A DNA stretch of 64,000 nt, taken from positions 1 to 64,000 of the forward strand of contig DATIDG010000075.1 of assembly GCA_035456405.1 (NCBI GenBank), written 5' to 3'. Below the pieces are notes generated by a model, which worked only from the letters and a program-made list of their open reading frames with translations, did not search any database and was not told where the DNA came from. The first letter of the stretch is position 1. Each line of letters opens with the position of its first letter. Source of the stretch: JAGVSZ01 sp035456405. GTDB lineage: Bacteria > Pseudomonadota > Gammaproteobacteria > Burkholderiales > SG8-39. Positions 24,282 to 33,398 of this stretch are shown in pieces. Position numbers and translations under genes: made by a program.

Positions 24282-26495
24282 TCAGGCCGCGGCTTGTGAG
24301 TGGACCAGCAGGGCCAGCGAGCGGCCCTGCAGCGGATAGGTCCCGCCGGCGTCGAAGGTCCCGTTCGAGGCGAGGCCATCGGCGCACGCGGTGTCGAACA
24401 GCGCGAACCATCGCCCCGCGCCCTCGCGCCCGGGAAGCCGGAACGGGATCGACTCGTGATGCGCGTTGAACAGCACGATGAAGTTGCGATCGGTGACCGG
24501 CTGCCCGCGCGCATCGGTCTCAGTCAGCCCCTCCCCCGCGAGGTACACGCCGAGGCAGCGGGCGAAGTCGTGCTCCCACTCGTGATCGCTCATTTCGGTC
24601 CCGTCGGGCTTCAGCCACGCGATGTCCTTGGCGAGGCTCCCGTAGAGCGGACGGCCCTGGAAGAAGTCGCGCCGGCGGAACGCAGGGTGCGCGCGCCGGA
24701 TCGCGATTAGCCGGCGCACGAACTCGGCGAGCCTCGTGCGCGCCTCATCCGGTGCCCAGTCGACCCAGCTCGTCGCGTTGTCCTGACAGTACGCGTTGTT
24801 GTTCCCGCCCTGAGTGCGGCCGAGCTCGTCGCCGGCGAGCAGCATCGGAACGCCCTGCGACAGGAGCAGCGTTGCGAGCATGTTGCGCTTCTGCTGCTCG
24901 CGGAGTGCCTGCACCGCGGGGTCGTCGGTCGGCCCCTCCACCCCACAGTTCCACGACAGGTTGTTGTCGTGCCCGTCACGGTTCTCCTCGCCGTTCGCCT
25001 CGTTGTGCTTCTGGTTGTAGGACACGAGGTCGTGCAGCGTGAATCCGTCGTGCGACGCGATGTAGTTGATGCTGGCATACGGACGACGGCTCGAGCGGTT
25101 GTAGAGGTCGCTTGAGCCGGTGAGGCGTAGCGCGAACTCGCCGATCACGCCGCCGTCGCCCTTCCAGTACGCGCGCATCGCGTCGCGGTAGCGGTCGTTC
25201 CACTCCGCCCAGCCGACCGGGAAGTTGCCGACCTGGTAGCCGCCGGCGCCGAGGTCCCACGGCTCGGCGATGAGCTTGACCTGGTTGAGCACCGGGTCCT
25301 GACGGATGATGTCGAAGAACGAGCCAAGCTTGTCCACCTCGTGCAGCTCGCGCGCGAGCGCGGCGGCGAGGTCGAAGCGGAAGCCGTCGACGTGCATCTC
25401 GGTGACCCAGTACCGCAGCGAGTCCATGATGAGCTGCAGCACGCGCGGGTGCTGCATGTTGAGCGTGTTGCCGGTGCCGGTGAAGTCCGTGTAGTAGCGG
25501 CGTTCCTCGCCCTTCAGCCGATAGTACGACGCGTTGTCGATGCCGCGGAAGCAGAGCGTGGGTCCGAGGTGGCTGCCTTCGGCCGTGTGGTTGTAGACCA
25601 CGTCGAGGATGACCTCGATGCCGGCCGAGTGCAGCGTCTTCACCATCGTCTTGAACTCGTTCACCTTGCCCGAGGCCGAATAGCGTGCGTCGGGGGCAAA
25701 GAAGCCGATCGTGTTGTAGCCCCAGTAGTTGCGCAGTCCTTGCTCGACGAGGCGGCGGTCGTCGGCGAACGCCTGGACCGGCATCAGCTCGACGGTGGTT
25801 ACCCCGAGCCGCCGCAGGTAGTCGATCACCGGCGCGGTCGCAAGGCCGGCGTAGGTCCCGCGCAGGGGCGGCGGCACGTCGGGATGCTGGAAGGTGAAGC
25901 CGCGCACGTGCAGCTCGTAGATCACCATGTCCTGCCACGGGATCTGCGGGCGCCGGTCGCCGCCCCAGGTGAATGCCGCATCGATGATCTTGCACTTGGC
26001 GGTGCCGCTTGCGCTGTCGCGGCGGTCGAAGGACAGGTCCTCGCGGCGGTGTCCGATCGTGTACCCGAACAGCGCGTCGCTCCAGCGCAGGTTTCCCACG
26101 ACGTTCCGCGCGTACGGGTCGAGGAGGAGCTTGTTCGGGTTGAAGCGGTGACCTTCCTCGGGCCGGTAGGGACCGTGCACGCGGTACCCGTAGAGCATTC
26201 CGGGACGCGCCTCGGGCAAGTAGCAGTGCCACACCTGGTCGGTGCACTCGCGGATCTCGATGCGCTGCAACTCGCGCCGTCCCGCGGCGTCGAAGATGCA
26301 CAGCTCCACGCGCTCGGCGTGCTCGGAGAAGAGGGCGAAGTTGACGCCCTCGCCGTCCCAGGTGGCGCCGCGCGCGAACGACCGGCCCGGCCAGACGGCC
26401 GTGATCGGCGCCGAGACGGCGCGCGCCACCGCGCGGCGCAGCGGCACGGTGCGTGGCGTCGGTTCGACGTGCCGTTGCGCGAGCGCGTCGTTCAT
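24282..26495 (-). CDS. glgX: glycogen debranching enzyme GlgX
   Basis: An isoamylase-type enzyme of 737 residues. An N-terminal CBM48 domain (RSFARGATWDGEGVNFALFS) leads into a GH13 barrel with GFRFDLAAAL (nucleophile), LIAEPWDLG (acid/base) and ASHDGFTLHDLVSYN, plus the GlgX-typical WNCGVEGPTDDPAVQALREQ loop. It removes alpha-1,6 branches, freeing linear maltooligosaccharides for MalQ/TreY. ATG (MNDALAQRH) follows a GAGGGCAGGAC purine run. The frame stays open for another 94 codons upstream to an ATG at 26777, but that stretch has no CBM48 homology. It sits directly before treZ. Confidence 0.95.
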   Translation of the reverse strand: MNDALAQRHVEPTPRTVPLRRAVARAVSAPITAVWPGRSFARGATWDGEGVNFALFSEHAERVELCIFDAAGRRELQRIEIRECTDQVWHCYLPEARPGMLYGYRVHGPYRPEEGHRFNPNKLLLDPYARNVVGNLRWSDALFGYTIGHRREDLSFDRRDSASGTAKCKIIDAAFTWGGDRRPQIPWQDMVIYELHVRGFTFQHPDVPPPLRGTYAGLATAPVIDYLRRLGVTTVELMPVQAFADDRRLVEQGLRNYWGYNTIGFFAPDARYSASGKVNEFKTMVKTLHSAGIEVILDVVYNHTAEGSHLGPTLCFRGIDNASYYRLKGEERRYYTDFTGTGNTLNMQHPRVLQLIMDSLRYWVTEMHVDGFRFDLAAALARELHEVDKLGSFFDIIRQDPVLNQVKLIAEPWDLGAGGYQVGNFPVGWAEWNDRYRDAMRAYWKGDGGVIGEFALRLTGSSDLYNRSSRRPYASINYIASHDGFTLHDLVSYNQKHNEANGEENRDGHDNNLSWNCGVEGPTDDPAVQALREQQKRNMLATLLLSQGVPMLLAGDELGRTQGGNNNAYCQDNATSWVDWAPDEARTRLAEFVRRLIAIRRAHPAFRRRDFFQGRPLYGSLAKDIAWLKPDGTEMSDHEWEHDFARCLGVYLAGEGLTETDARGQPVTDRNFIVLFNAHHESIPFRLPGREGAGRWFALFDTACADGLASNGTFDAGGTYPLQGRSLALLVHSQAAA

Positions 26496-26859
26496 GTCCT
26501 GCCCTCGTGTGCGTCCCGGCGCGATGCGACGGGGCGTCGCCCGCCGGACCGCTGATTTTGCCGCTTTGCGCGTGCGCGTGACGGCGCGCGCGACCCGGCC
26601 GGTCACCGCCCCGAACAGCGACAGCTCGCCGATGGCGTCGGCGAGCGCCGGGTAATCTTCGGCCCGGTCGGACCTGACGACACCCAGTCGAGCGAACGTG
26701 GCAGCGTGGCGCGGATTCATCGGGAGGTCGCATTCGCGCAGGTCGGCGACGAATGCACCGAGATCCTCGGACCGCATGAACGCGCCGCGCCACGTACCCG
26801 CGGCCAGCAGGCCGACGTCGGTCGCAAACGCGGTCCAGTCGCGGTGATCGCCAGCATGA
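26496..26859 (-). other. open, unassigned stretch in frame with glgX
   Basis: The frame upstream of glgX is open and contains protein-like sequence: DWTAFATDVGLLAAGTWRG, MRSEDLGAFVADLRE, MNPRHAATFARLGVVRSDRA and DYPALADAIGEL, before a very basic segment. It could be an N-terminal extension of GlgX, the relic of a small gene whose stop was lost, or chance opening in GC-rich DNA. No family is recognised and no ribosome site precedes its ATG. It adjoins the LapA-like remnant. Confidence 0.35.
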
Positions 26860-26961
26860 TCAGCCCGAGCGTGGTCGGCGCCGGAAGGCGCCCCAGTTCA
26901 CGGCCGCGAAAAGGGCGGTCAGGGCGAGCACGAGGACGAGCAGGAGAGTGCGCAGCGGCAT
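26860..26961 (-). pseudogene. LapA-like small membrane protein remnant, frameshifted
   Basis: After a purine-rich leader (AAAGGGGGAACC), ATG opens MPLRTLLLVLVLALTALFAA followed by VNWGAF, a single hydrophobic helix like the start of small LapA/DUF1049-type membrane proteins. The frame then ends after eight more codons. Inserting one base near 26886 would continue it as LAPTTLGLIMLAITA, a second hydrophobic stretch fitting that family. I read this as a frameshifted gene or a sequencing error. The evidence is by eye only. Confidence 0.38.
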
Positions 26962-27003
26962 GGTGGTTCCCCCTTTCGAGCGTATGTAGCGGCAGTCCCG
27001 GCC

Positions 27004-28046
<1,043 letters not shown>

Positions 28047-28047
<1 letters not shown>

Positions 28048-28859
28048 CAGCCCTTCACCGCGCCGGCGGTCAGGCCCTCGAGGACCCGGCGCTGGAAGAC
28101 GATCGCGAGCAGCACCACGGGCGCGGTCGCGACGACCGAACCGGCGGCGATCTCGCCCCACGGCACCTCGTGAATCCCGGGAAACAGCGCGATCCCGACC
28201 GGCACCGTGCGCGATGCGGTGCTCGCGGTGAGCGAGAGCGCGTACAGGAATTCGTTCCACGCGAAGACGAACACGAGGAGCCCAGTCGCGACCAGCCCGG
28301 GCACGGCGAGCGGCAGCATCACCCGCACGAAGGCGCCGGCCGCGGAGCACCCGTCGACGCGCGCCGCGACGTACAGCTCGTCGGGCACGCCGCGGAAGAA
28401 CTGCGTCATCAGCCATACGGCGAGCGGCAGGGCGAACCCGGCGTAGACGAGGACGAGGGCCGCGAGCGTGTCGTGCAGGCCGGCCGCGTTCGTCAGCAGG
28501 AAGAGCGGGCTCACGGTCGCTATCGGCGGCAGCATCGAGAGTGTCACTGCCGCGGCGAGCGTCGCCGCGCGGCCGGGCGGCCGGAGCTTCGCGAGCGCGA
28601 ACCCGGCGAGGCTCCCGAAAAGGAGCGCGAGCAGGGTCGCGCCCGAGGCCGCCACGAGGCTGTTGAGCATCAGCTGCCCGAACGGCTGGCCGGCGAGGAT
28701 CGCGTGGTAGTGCGCGAGCGTGGGTGCGCCGGGGAGGAGCGGGGGCAGCGTCTCCAGCTCGGCGTACGGCTTGAGCGAGGTCAGCACCTGCCAGGCGAAC
28801 GGGGCGAGCGACCACAGCACGACCGCAGCGAGTCCGATCCACGCGCCAAGCCGTCTCAT
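28047..28859 (-). CDS. sugar ABC transporter permease (MalG type)
   Basis: An inner-membrane permease of 270 residues with six predicted helices. The cytoplasmic EAA loop reads ELYVAARVDGCSAAGAFVRV with the conserved Gly and is followed by MLPLAVPGL; the conserved end VFAWNEFLYALSLT is typical of MalG-like subunits. It overlaps the upstream permease by an ATGA junction and the downstream ATPase by TGATG, so all four transporter genes look translationally coupled. Confidence 0.94.
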
Positions 28860-29704
28860 TCGGTGCCCCCGCCGAGCAGCCGTGCATAGACGAGCGTGGC
28901 AGCCGCAGTGACCGCAAGCACGGCCACGGCGAGTGTCGAGCCGTAGCCGAAGTCGAGGGTCTGGAACAGCACCTTGTACGCGTAGATGGACAGGGTCTCG
29001 GTGCCGTTGGCGGGCCCTCCGCCGGTGAGCACGTAGACCGCATCGAAGACGCGCAGCGCGTCGATGGTGCGGAACACGGTCGCGACCAGGATCACCGGCG
29101 CGAGCAGCGGCAGCGTGATGCGGCGGAAGGCGATCCATGCGCCCGCGCCGTCGATCGCGGCCGCGCGGTACAGGTCGCGGGGAATGCCCTGGAGGCCGGC
29201 AAGCAGCAGCAGCGCGACGAACGGGGTCGACTTCCATACGTCCATCGCAATCGCCGCGTGCAGCGCCAACACCGGGTCGCCGAGCCAGTTGATGCGCGCC
29301 CCGAGCAGGTGATTCAGCACCCCGATCTCGGGGTTGTACATCCACTCCCACATGCGCGCCGACACAACGGTCGGGACCGCCCACGGAACGAGGATCGCGC
29401 CGTAGACGAGCGACCGCATGCGGCCCGCGCGCGCGACGGCGAGCGCAACGGCGAGGCCGAGCACAAGCTCGAGCGCCACCGAGACCACCGCGAAGTAGAC
29501 GGTGTTCCACAGCGCGTTCCAGAACCGCTCGTCGGCGGCGAGCCGGAGGTAGTTCTCGAGCCCGGCGAAGGCCGGGGGGCGGAACGGGGTGCGCTCCTGG
29601 AGGCTGAGCCAAACCACGTGGACCATCGGCACCGCCGTCACCACCGCGAGCAGGCAAGCCGCCGGCCCGACGAGCAGCAGGGATTCGGCGCGCCCGGATC
29701 TCAT
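28856..29704 (-). CDS. sugar ABC transporter permease (MalF type)
   Basis: A 282-residue permease with six helices, starting MRSGRAESLLLVGPAACLLA. The EAA motif is DLYRAAAIDGAGAWIAFRRI followed by TLPLLAPVILVATVFRTIDA. It pairs with the MalG-type subunit to form the membrane channel of the importer. The start overlaps the stop of the binding-protein gene by four bases. Confidence 0.94.
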   Translation of the reverse strand: MRSGRAESLLLVGPAACLLAVVTAVPMVHVVWLSLQERTPFRPPAFAGLENYLRLAADERFWNALWNTVYFAVVSVALELVLGLAVALAVARAGRMRSLVYGAILVPWAVPTVVSARMWEWMYNPEIGVLNHLLGARINWLGDPVLALHAAIAMDVWKSTPFVALLLLAGLQGIPRDLYRAAAIDGAGAWIAFRRITLPLLAPVILVATVFRTIDALRVFDAVYVLTGGGPANGTETLSIYAYKVLFQTLDFGYGSTLAVAVLAVTAAATLVYARLLGGGTE

Positions 29705-30954
29705 CGGGTCTGCAGCATCGTGGCGACGCGCCGGATCGCGGCGAGGGCGGTCTCTGGCGCCCGCGCGCCGGTGAGCACAGCGCTGAACTGGGCCTGCAGC
29801 GTCTGCGACAGCGCCACGTACTGCGGCGACACCGGCCGCGGCCGCGCCGCCTCGAGCACCGCGCGGAGCCGTGCGATGAAAGGCTGCGCCGCGGCGAGCT
29901 CGGCGTCGTCGTAGAGCGAGCGCCGCGGCGGGCTGTAGCCGTAGGCGAGCGCGAGCGCCTTCTGCGCCGGCGCAGCAGCGAGGAACGCGGCGAGGCGCTC
30001 GGCCGATTCAGGGCGTGGGGAGTGCGCGTTGACGCCGAGCTGCCAGCCGCCCAGCGTAGCCGCCGCCGCGTGCCCCGGTGCGTGCGGGAGGACGGAGACG
30101 CCGACCCGGCCGCGCACTGGCGACCCCTCGCGTTCAAGCAGGCGCCAGGCGTAGGGCCAGTTGCGCAGGAACAGAGCGCCGCCGCGACCGAAGATCACCC
30201 GCGTCGGCTCCTCCGTCAACGTGGTCACGTACGCCGGAGTCACCCCTTCGGTCACCAGCGCGCGCATGAAGGCGAGCCCGCGCGCCGCGGCGTCAGCCTG
30301 CGCCGCGGCGAGGTCGCCCCCATGGCTCCGGACGAATTCGAGGGCATTGCACACCAGGCCTTCGTATTGTTTGCCTTGCCAGACGAAGCCGTGCAGCCCG
30401 GGTCGCTGCCGCGTGACGACTCGCGCGGCGTCCATGAGCCCCTGCCAGGTGCCCGGCGGCGAGAGGCCGTGTCTGTCCAGGAGGTCCTTCCGATAGTAAA
30501 GCAGGCCGGCGTCGGCAAACCAGGGCAGCGCGTGGATGCGCTCGCGCCAGGTCACGCTCTCGCGCGGCCCCGGGAAGAGATCGGCGCCATGTTCCGGGGG
30601 CAGCAGGTGGGTAAGGTCACGCAGCCAGCCGGCCTGGGCGAACTCCGCGACCCAGATGGCGTCAAGCGCGAGCACGTCGAATTCGCGCGATCGTGCCTGG
30701 AGATTGATCGCGTAGAAGAGGTGCTGTTCGTCGCTCGAGGCGGGAAGCGCATCGCGCCGCACGCGGATCCCGCTCGCGCGCTCGAAGCCGGCGATCAGCG
30801 CGTCGAACGGCCCCGGGTCGCCGAAGAGCTTCGGGTGGCGGAACACCACGATGCCGTTGTCGTCCGCCTCCCGGGCCCGGCATCCACCGACGAGCGCGCC
30901 GAGCGCAAGCGCCCCGAGGGCGAGCGCTGTGCGCCTCCGCGTTAGCAGCGCCAC
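29701..30954 (-). CDS. sugar ABC transporter substrate-binding lipoprotein
   Basis: A 417-residue periplasmic binding protein of the family-1 (MalE/ThuE-like) fold. A twin-Arg-containing start (LLTRRRTALALGALALGALV) leads to the lipobox GGC, so it is probably a lipoprotein. Mature hallmarks are FERASGIRVRRDALPASSDE, DVLALDAIWVAEFAQAGWL and ALPWFADAGLLYYRKDLL. The start is GTG. It heads the operon SBP, MalF, MalG, MalK. The position between glucan genes suggests a maltose, trehalose or maltooligosaccharide substrate, but this is inference. Confidence 0.93.
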   Translation of the reverse strand: MALLTRRRTALALGALALGALVGGCRAREADDNGIVVFRHPKLFGDPGPFDALIAGFERASGIRVRRDALPASSDEQHLFYAINLQARSREFDVLALDAIWVAEFAQAGWLRDLTHLLPPEHGADLFPGPRESVTWRERIHALPWFADAGLLYYRKDLLDRHGLSPPGTWQGLMDAARVVTRQRPGLHGFVWQGKQYEGLVCNALEFVRSHGGDLAAAQADAAARGLAFMRALVTEGVTPAYVTTLTEEPTRVIFGRGGALFLRNWPYAWRLLEREGSPVRGRVGVSVLPHAPGHAAAATLGGWQLGVNAHSPRPESAERLAAFLAAAPAQKALALAYGYSPPRRSLYDDAELAAAQPFIARLRAVLEAARPRPVSPQYVALSQTLQAQFSAVLTGARAPETALAAIRRVATMLQTR

Positions 30955-30955
30955 G

Positions 30956-31048
30956 TCAGTCGTGCCGGGACTCGACTAGGAGGCAGGCGAACACGTCCGC
31001 GACGACCTGCCGCCGCACTTGCACCAGCCGTTTCATGCTCGCTTCCAT
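30956..31048 (-). CDS. possible 30-residue leader peptide of the transporter operon
   Basis: A short frame, MEASMKRLVQVRRQVVADVF followed by ACLLVESRHD, starts at ATG behind a GGGAGA purine run, and its TGA ends one base before the GTG of the binding-protein gene. The spacing suggests translational coupling, because that GTG has no clear ribosome site of its own. It is cationic and has no signal peptide. It may equally be a chance frame; codon evidence is too short to decide. Confidence 0.38.
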   Translation of the reverse strand: MEASMKRLVQVRRQVVADVFACLLVESRHD

Positions 31049-31410
31049 CGTGACTCTCCCGTCGATCTGACCGGCTGCGTGCCGGTCGTCCCGTCCCGAT
31101 TATGATCCCCGCGGAGCGACGGGTCCTCCTGGCGACCGTCAAGGCGCGCGCTGCTCCCCGAGGAGGGAACGCGCTTGGAAGGGGGACACCGTCCTTTTCT
31201 GCGGCACGGCTGCGGCGCGCGCCCGACAGTACTTTCGCGACCAGGAATCGCAACGCCATGCACTACGTGACGACGGGGGAGATCCCGCACGGCGCGGTGT
31301 GGACCTGGCTCGCGCGTCGGATCGGACGGGTACGCGCATGACAGGGCGCTTCATGCAGGGACGGTCGCCGCCCAGCCTCGGCGCGGTGCGGTCGGCGCCG
31401 CGCGAGTACC
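31049..31410. other. 362-base region between the transporter and amidotransferase genes
   Basis: This is the upstream region of the transporter operon and the downstream region of the puuD-like gene, both on the minus strand. A short plus-strand frame (MHYVTTGEIPHGAVWTWLAR, then 7 residues) has no ribosome site and is not called. I see no hairpin with a T-run and no clear promoter boxes. Confidence 0.45.
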
Positions 31411-32349
31411 TTACGGTTGCTTGGCGGTCGACGCGCCCGCCGCGGCGCGCTGCCCGCCGTCCTGCTTCCGCCGACGCGCTTCGCCGAGGAACTCGGCCAT
31501 GATCGGTCCGCTGTCGAGGAGATCGGCGCCCGCCGGCGGATGGAACTCCGGATGCCACTGCAGCCCCATCACGAAGCTACCACCGGTCCAGCGGATCGCT
31601 TCGACCACGCCGTCGGAAGGCGAGCGCGCCTCGACGACGAGGCTGTTTCCGAGGCGCTTCACCGACTGGTGATGGATGCTGGTCACGCGCGCGCGGTGTC
31701 CCGCGCCGTAGAGCTCGGCGAGGCGCGAGCCCGGTTCGAACGAGACGTCGTGATACAGCGTGTCGTAGGCCTCGCGATCGACGTGCCGCGCGGCGTTCGG
31801 CACCTCGGTCGCGATGTCCTGGTGCAGCGTGCCGTTGAACGCGACGTTCACGAGCTGCGCGCCGCGGCAGATGCCGAGCACCGGCTTGCGATGGATGACG
31901 AACTCCCACAGCAGATCGATCTCGTACAAGTCGCGCAGCCGGTCGCCGCGCCAGTCCGGCCGGCGCGGCTCCTCGCCGTACGTCGTCGGGCTCAGGTCGG
32001 CGCCGCCCTGGAGCACGAGCCCGTCGAGCGCATCGACGTAATCGCGCATCGAGACGCTGGCGCGACGCAGACTCGCGTCGGTCTCCAGCGTGGGGATCAT
32101 GAACACGAGCGCGCCGTGGGCCATGATCCAGTGGGCGAGCGAGCTCTCCAGGAACTGCAGCGTCTTGTTGCGGAACCCGAGGGTCCCCGCGGAATCGGCG
32201 TGCAGGAGCCGCGCGGACAGCCCGATGCGGAGCGGCGGCTCGCGTCCCGCCGCAGATCGCGCAGCCGGGACCGCCTTCAGTCCCGGCCGCTCCAGAGTCG
32301 ACTCTGCTGCCAAACCAGATCCTCGAAGGACTCGTTCGCGGCGTAGCAC
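31411..32349 (-). CDS. gamma-glutamyl-gamma-aminobutyrate hydrolase family protein (PuuD-like class I amidotransferase)
   Basis: A class I glutamine-amidotransferase-fold hydrolase that cleaves gamma-glutamyl bonds. The triad is visible: Cys in VLGICRGAQLVNVAFNG, and His and Glu in MGLQWHPEF. The DGLVLQGGADLSPTTYGEE segment is typical of the PuuD family. The start is uncertain: the first ATG lies 73 bases inside the upstream ligase gene, while the fold begins at LRIGLSARLL and the only later option is a CTG overlapping the ligase stop as CTGA. The operon with a gamma-glutamyl-type ligase and a cation antiporter suggests turnover of a gamma-glutamyl compound. Confidence 0.88.
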   Translation of the reverse strand: MLRRERVLRGSGLAAESTLERPGLKAVPAARSAAGREPPLRIGLSARLLHADSAGTLGFRNKTLQFLESSLAHWIMAHGALVFMIPTLETDASLRRASVSMRDYVDALDGLVLQGGADLSPTTYGEEPRRPDWRGDRLRDLYEIDLLWEFVIHRKPVLGICRGAQLVNVAFNGTLHQDIATEVPNAARHVDREAYDTLYHDVSFEPGSRLAELYGAGHRARVTSIHHQSVKRLGNSLVVEARSPSDGVVEAIRWTGGSFVMGLQWHPEFHPPAGADLLDSGPIMAEFLGEARRRKQDGGQRAAAGASTAKQP

Positions 32350-33398
32350 TCCCGCATCCAGCGCGCGTCGTTAGACCCGTCGCGCGCCCAGGCCTCGATC
32401 TGCGCGATCGCCGCGTCGGACTCGAGCTCCCGCGCGTGCACGGCGAGCGCGGCGGCCGTTTCCAGGACGTCGTCGCGAATCGCGCGGTGTGTCTGCGTCG
32501 CCGGGTCGATCAGGTTGCCCTCCAGCCCGAACCGGCACGCCTGGAAGCGGTTGTAGTTGTACACGTGGTACATGTCCTCGCTCAACGCCGCCGGCCGCTC
32601 GATCAGGAGGTAGCGGCTGAGGGTCTGGGCGTAGGCCGCGAGCGCGGCCGCCTTCTCTACCGTGAGCGGCGTGTCGAAGACCCGGATCTCGATCGTCCCG
32701 TACTCCGGTTTCGGGCGGATGTCCCAGTAGAAGTCCTTCATGCTCCCGACGATCCCGTAGCCACGCATCTTCTCGAAGTAGGCCGCGAACCCCTCCCAGC
32801 GCTCGACGAGCGGCGCGCGCCCGCTCAGCGGGAACGCGAACACCGAGTTGAGCCGCGCCGAGTCGAATGCGGTGTCGACCCCCTGGAAGTAGGGTGAGGA
32901 CGCGGCGAGCGCGATGAAGTGCGGGATGTAGCGCGACAGCGCGTGCAGCAGGTACAGCGCGCCGTCCCCCTCGGCGCAACCGATGTGGACGTGCTGGCCG
33001 AAGATGGTGAACTGCTTGGCGAGGTAGCCGTAGAGCTCGGAGATCTGCTTGAACCGTGGGCGGTCGAAGATCTGGCGCTCGCGCCAGTGCTGAAACGGAT
33101 GGGCGCCGCCCCCCGCGATGAGGAGGTTCAGGCGGTCGGCAGCGGTGACCACGGCGTCGCGGATGCCGCGGAGCTCGGCGAGAAGCGCGCCGTGACGCTC
33201 GTGGATGCCGGTGCTCACCTCGATCATGCTCTCGGTGATCTCCGGCTTCACGTCCCCGGGATGGCCGTGCCGCTCGATGAGCGCGAGCAGCTCCCGCGCG
33301 CCGCGGGTGAGGTCGCAGTCGACGCGGCTCAGGATCTGCAGCTCCAGCTCCACGCCGATCGTGAGCGGCTGGGACGACTTGAACGGCATGGCCGTCAC
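32277..33398 (-). CDS. carboxylate-amine ligase, YbdK-type glutamate-cysteine ligase (GCS2)
   Basis: A 373-residue ATP-grasp-like ligase of the GCS2 family. Recognisable segments are LTIGVELELQILS, VKPEITESMIEVSTGIH, FGQHVHIGCAEGD, the YGTIEIRVFDTPLTVEKAAA block and YNRFQACRFG. YbdK relatives form gamma-glutamylcysteine weakly; other amines may be the true substrates. GTG overlaps the upstream antiporter stop as GTGA; ATG three codons later is an alternative. The order antiporter, ligase, gamma-glutamyl hydrolase recalls glutathione-gated Kef channels, but no Kef regulatory domain is present. Confidence 0.92.
   Translation of the reverse strand: MTAMPFKSSQPLTIGVELELQILSRVDCDLTRGARELLALIERHGHPGDVKPEITESMIEVSTGIHERHGALLAELRGIRDAVVTAADRLNLLIAGGGAHPFQHWRERQIFDRPRFKQISELYGYLAKQFTIFGQHVHIGCAEGDGALYLLHALSRYIPHFIALAASSPYFQGVDTAFDSARLNSVFAFPLSGRAPLVERWEGFAAYFEKMRGYGIVGSMKDFYWDIRPKPEYGTIEIRVFDTPLTVEKAAALAAYAQTLSRYLLIERPAALSEDMYHVYNYNRFQACRFGLEGNLIDPATQTHRAIRDDVLETAAALAVHARELESDAAIAQIEAWARDGSNDARWMRECYAANESFEDLVWQQSRLWSGRD

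Noticed and set aside
22382..24469. A 695-codon plus-strand frame opposite treZ
   Set aside because: Antisense shadow of treZ with low-complexity Arg/Glu composition and no ribosome site or family motif.
31102..31341. A 79-codon plus-strand frame upstream of the transporter operon
   Set aside because: No ribosome site, no recognisable family and poor codon pattern.
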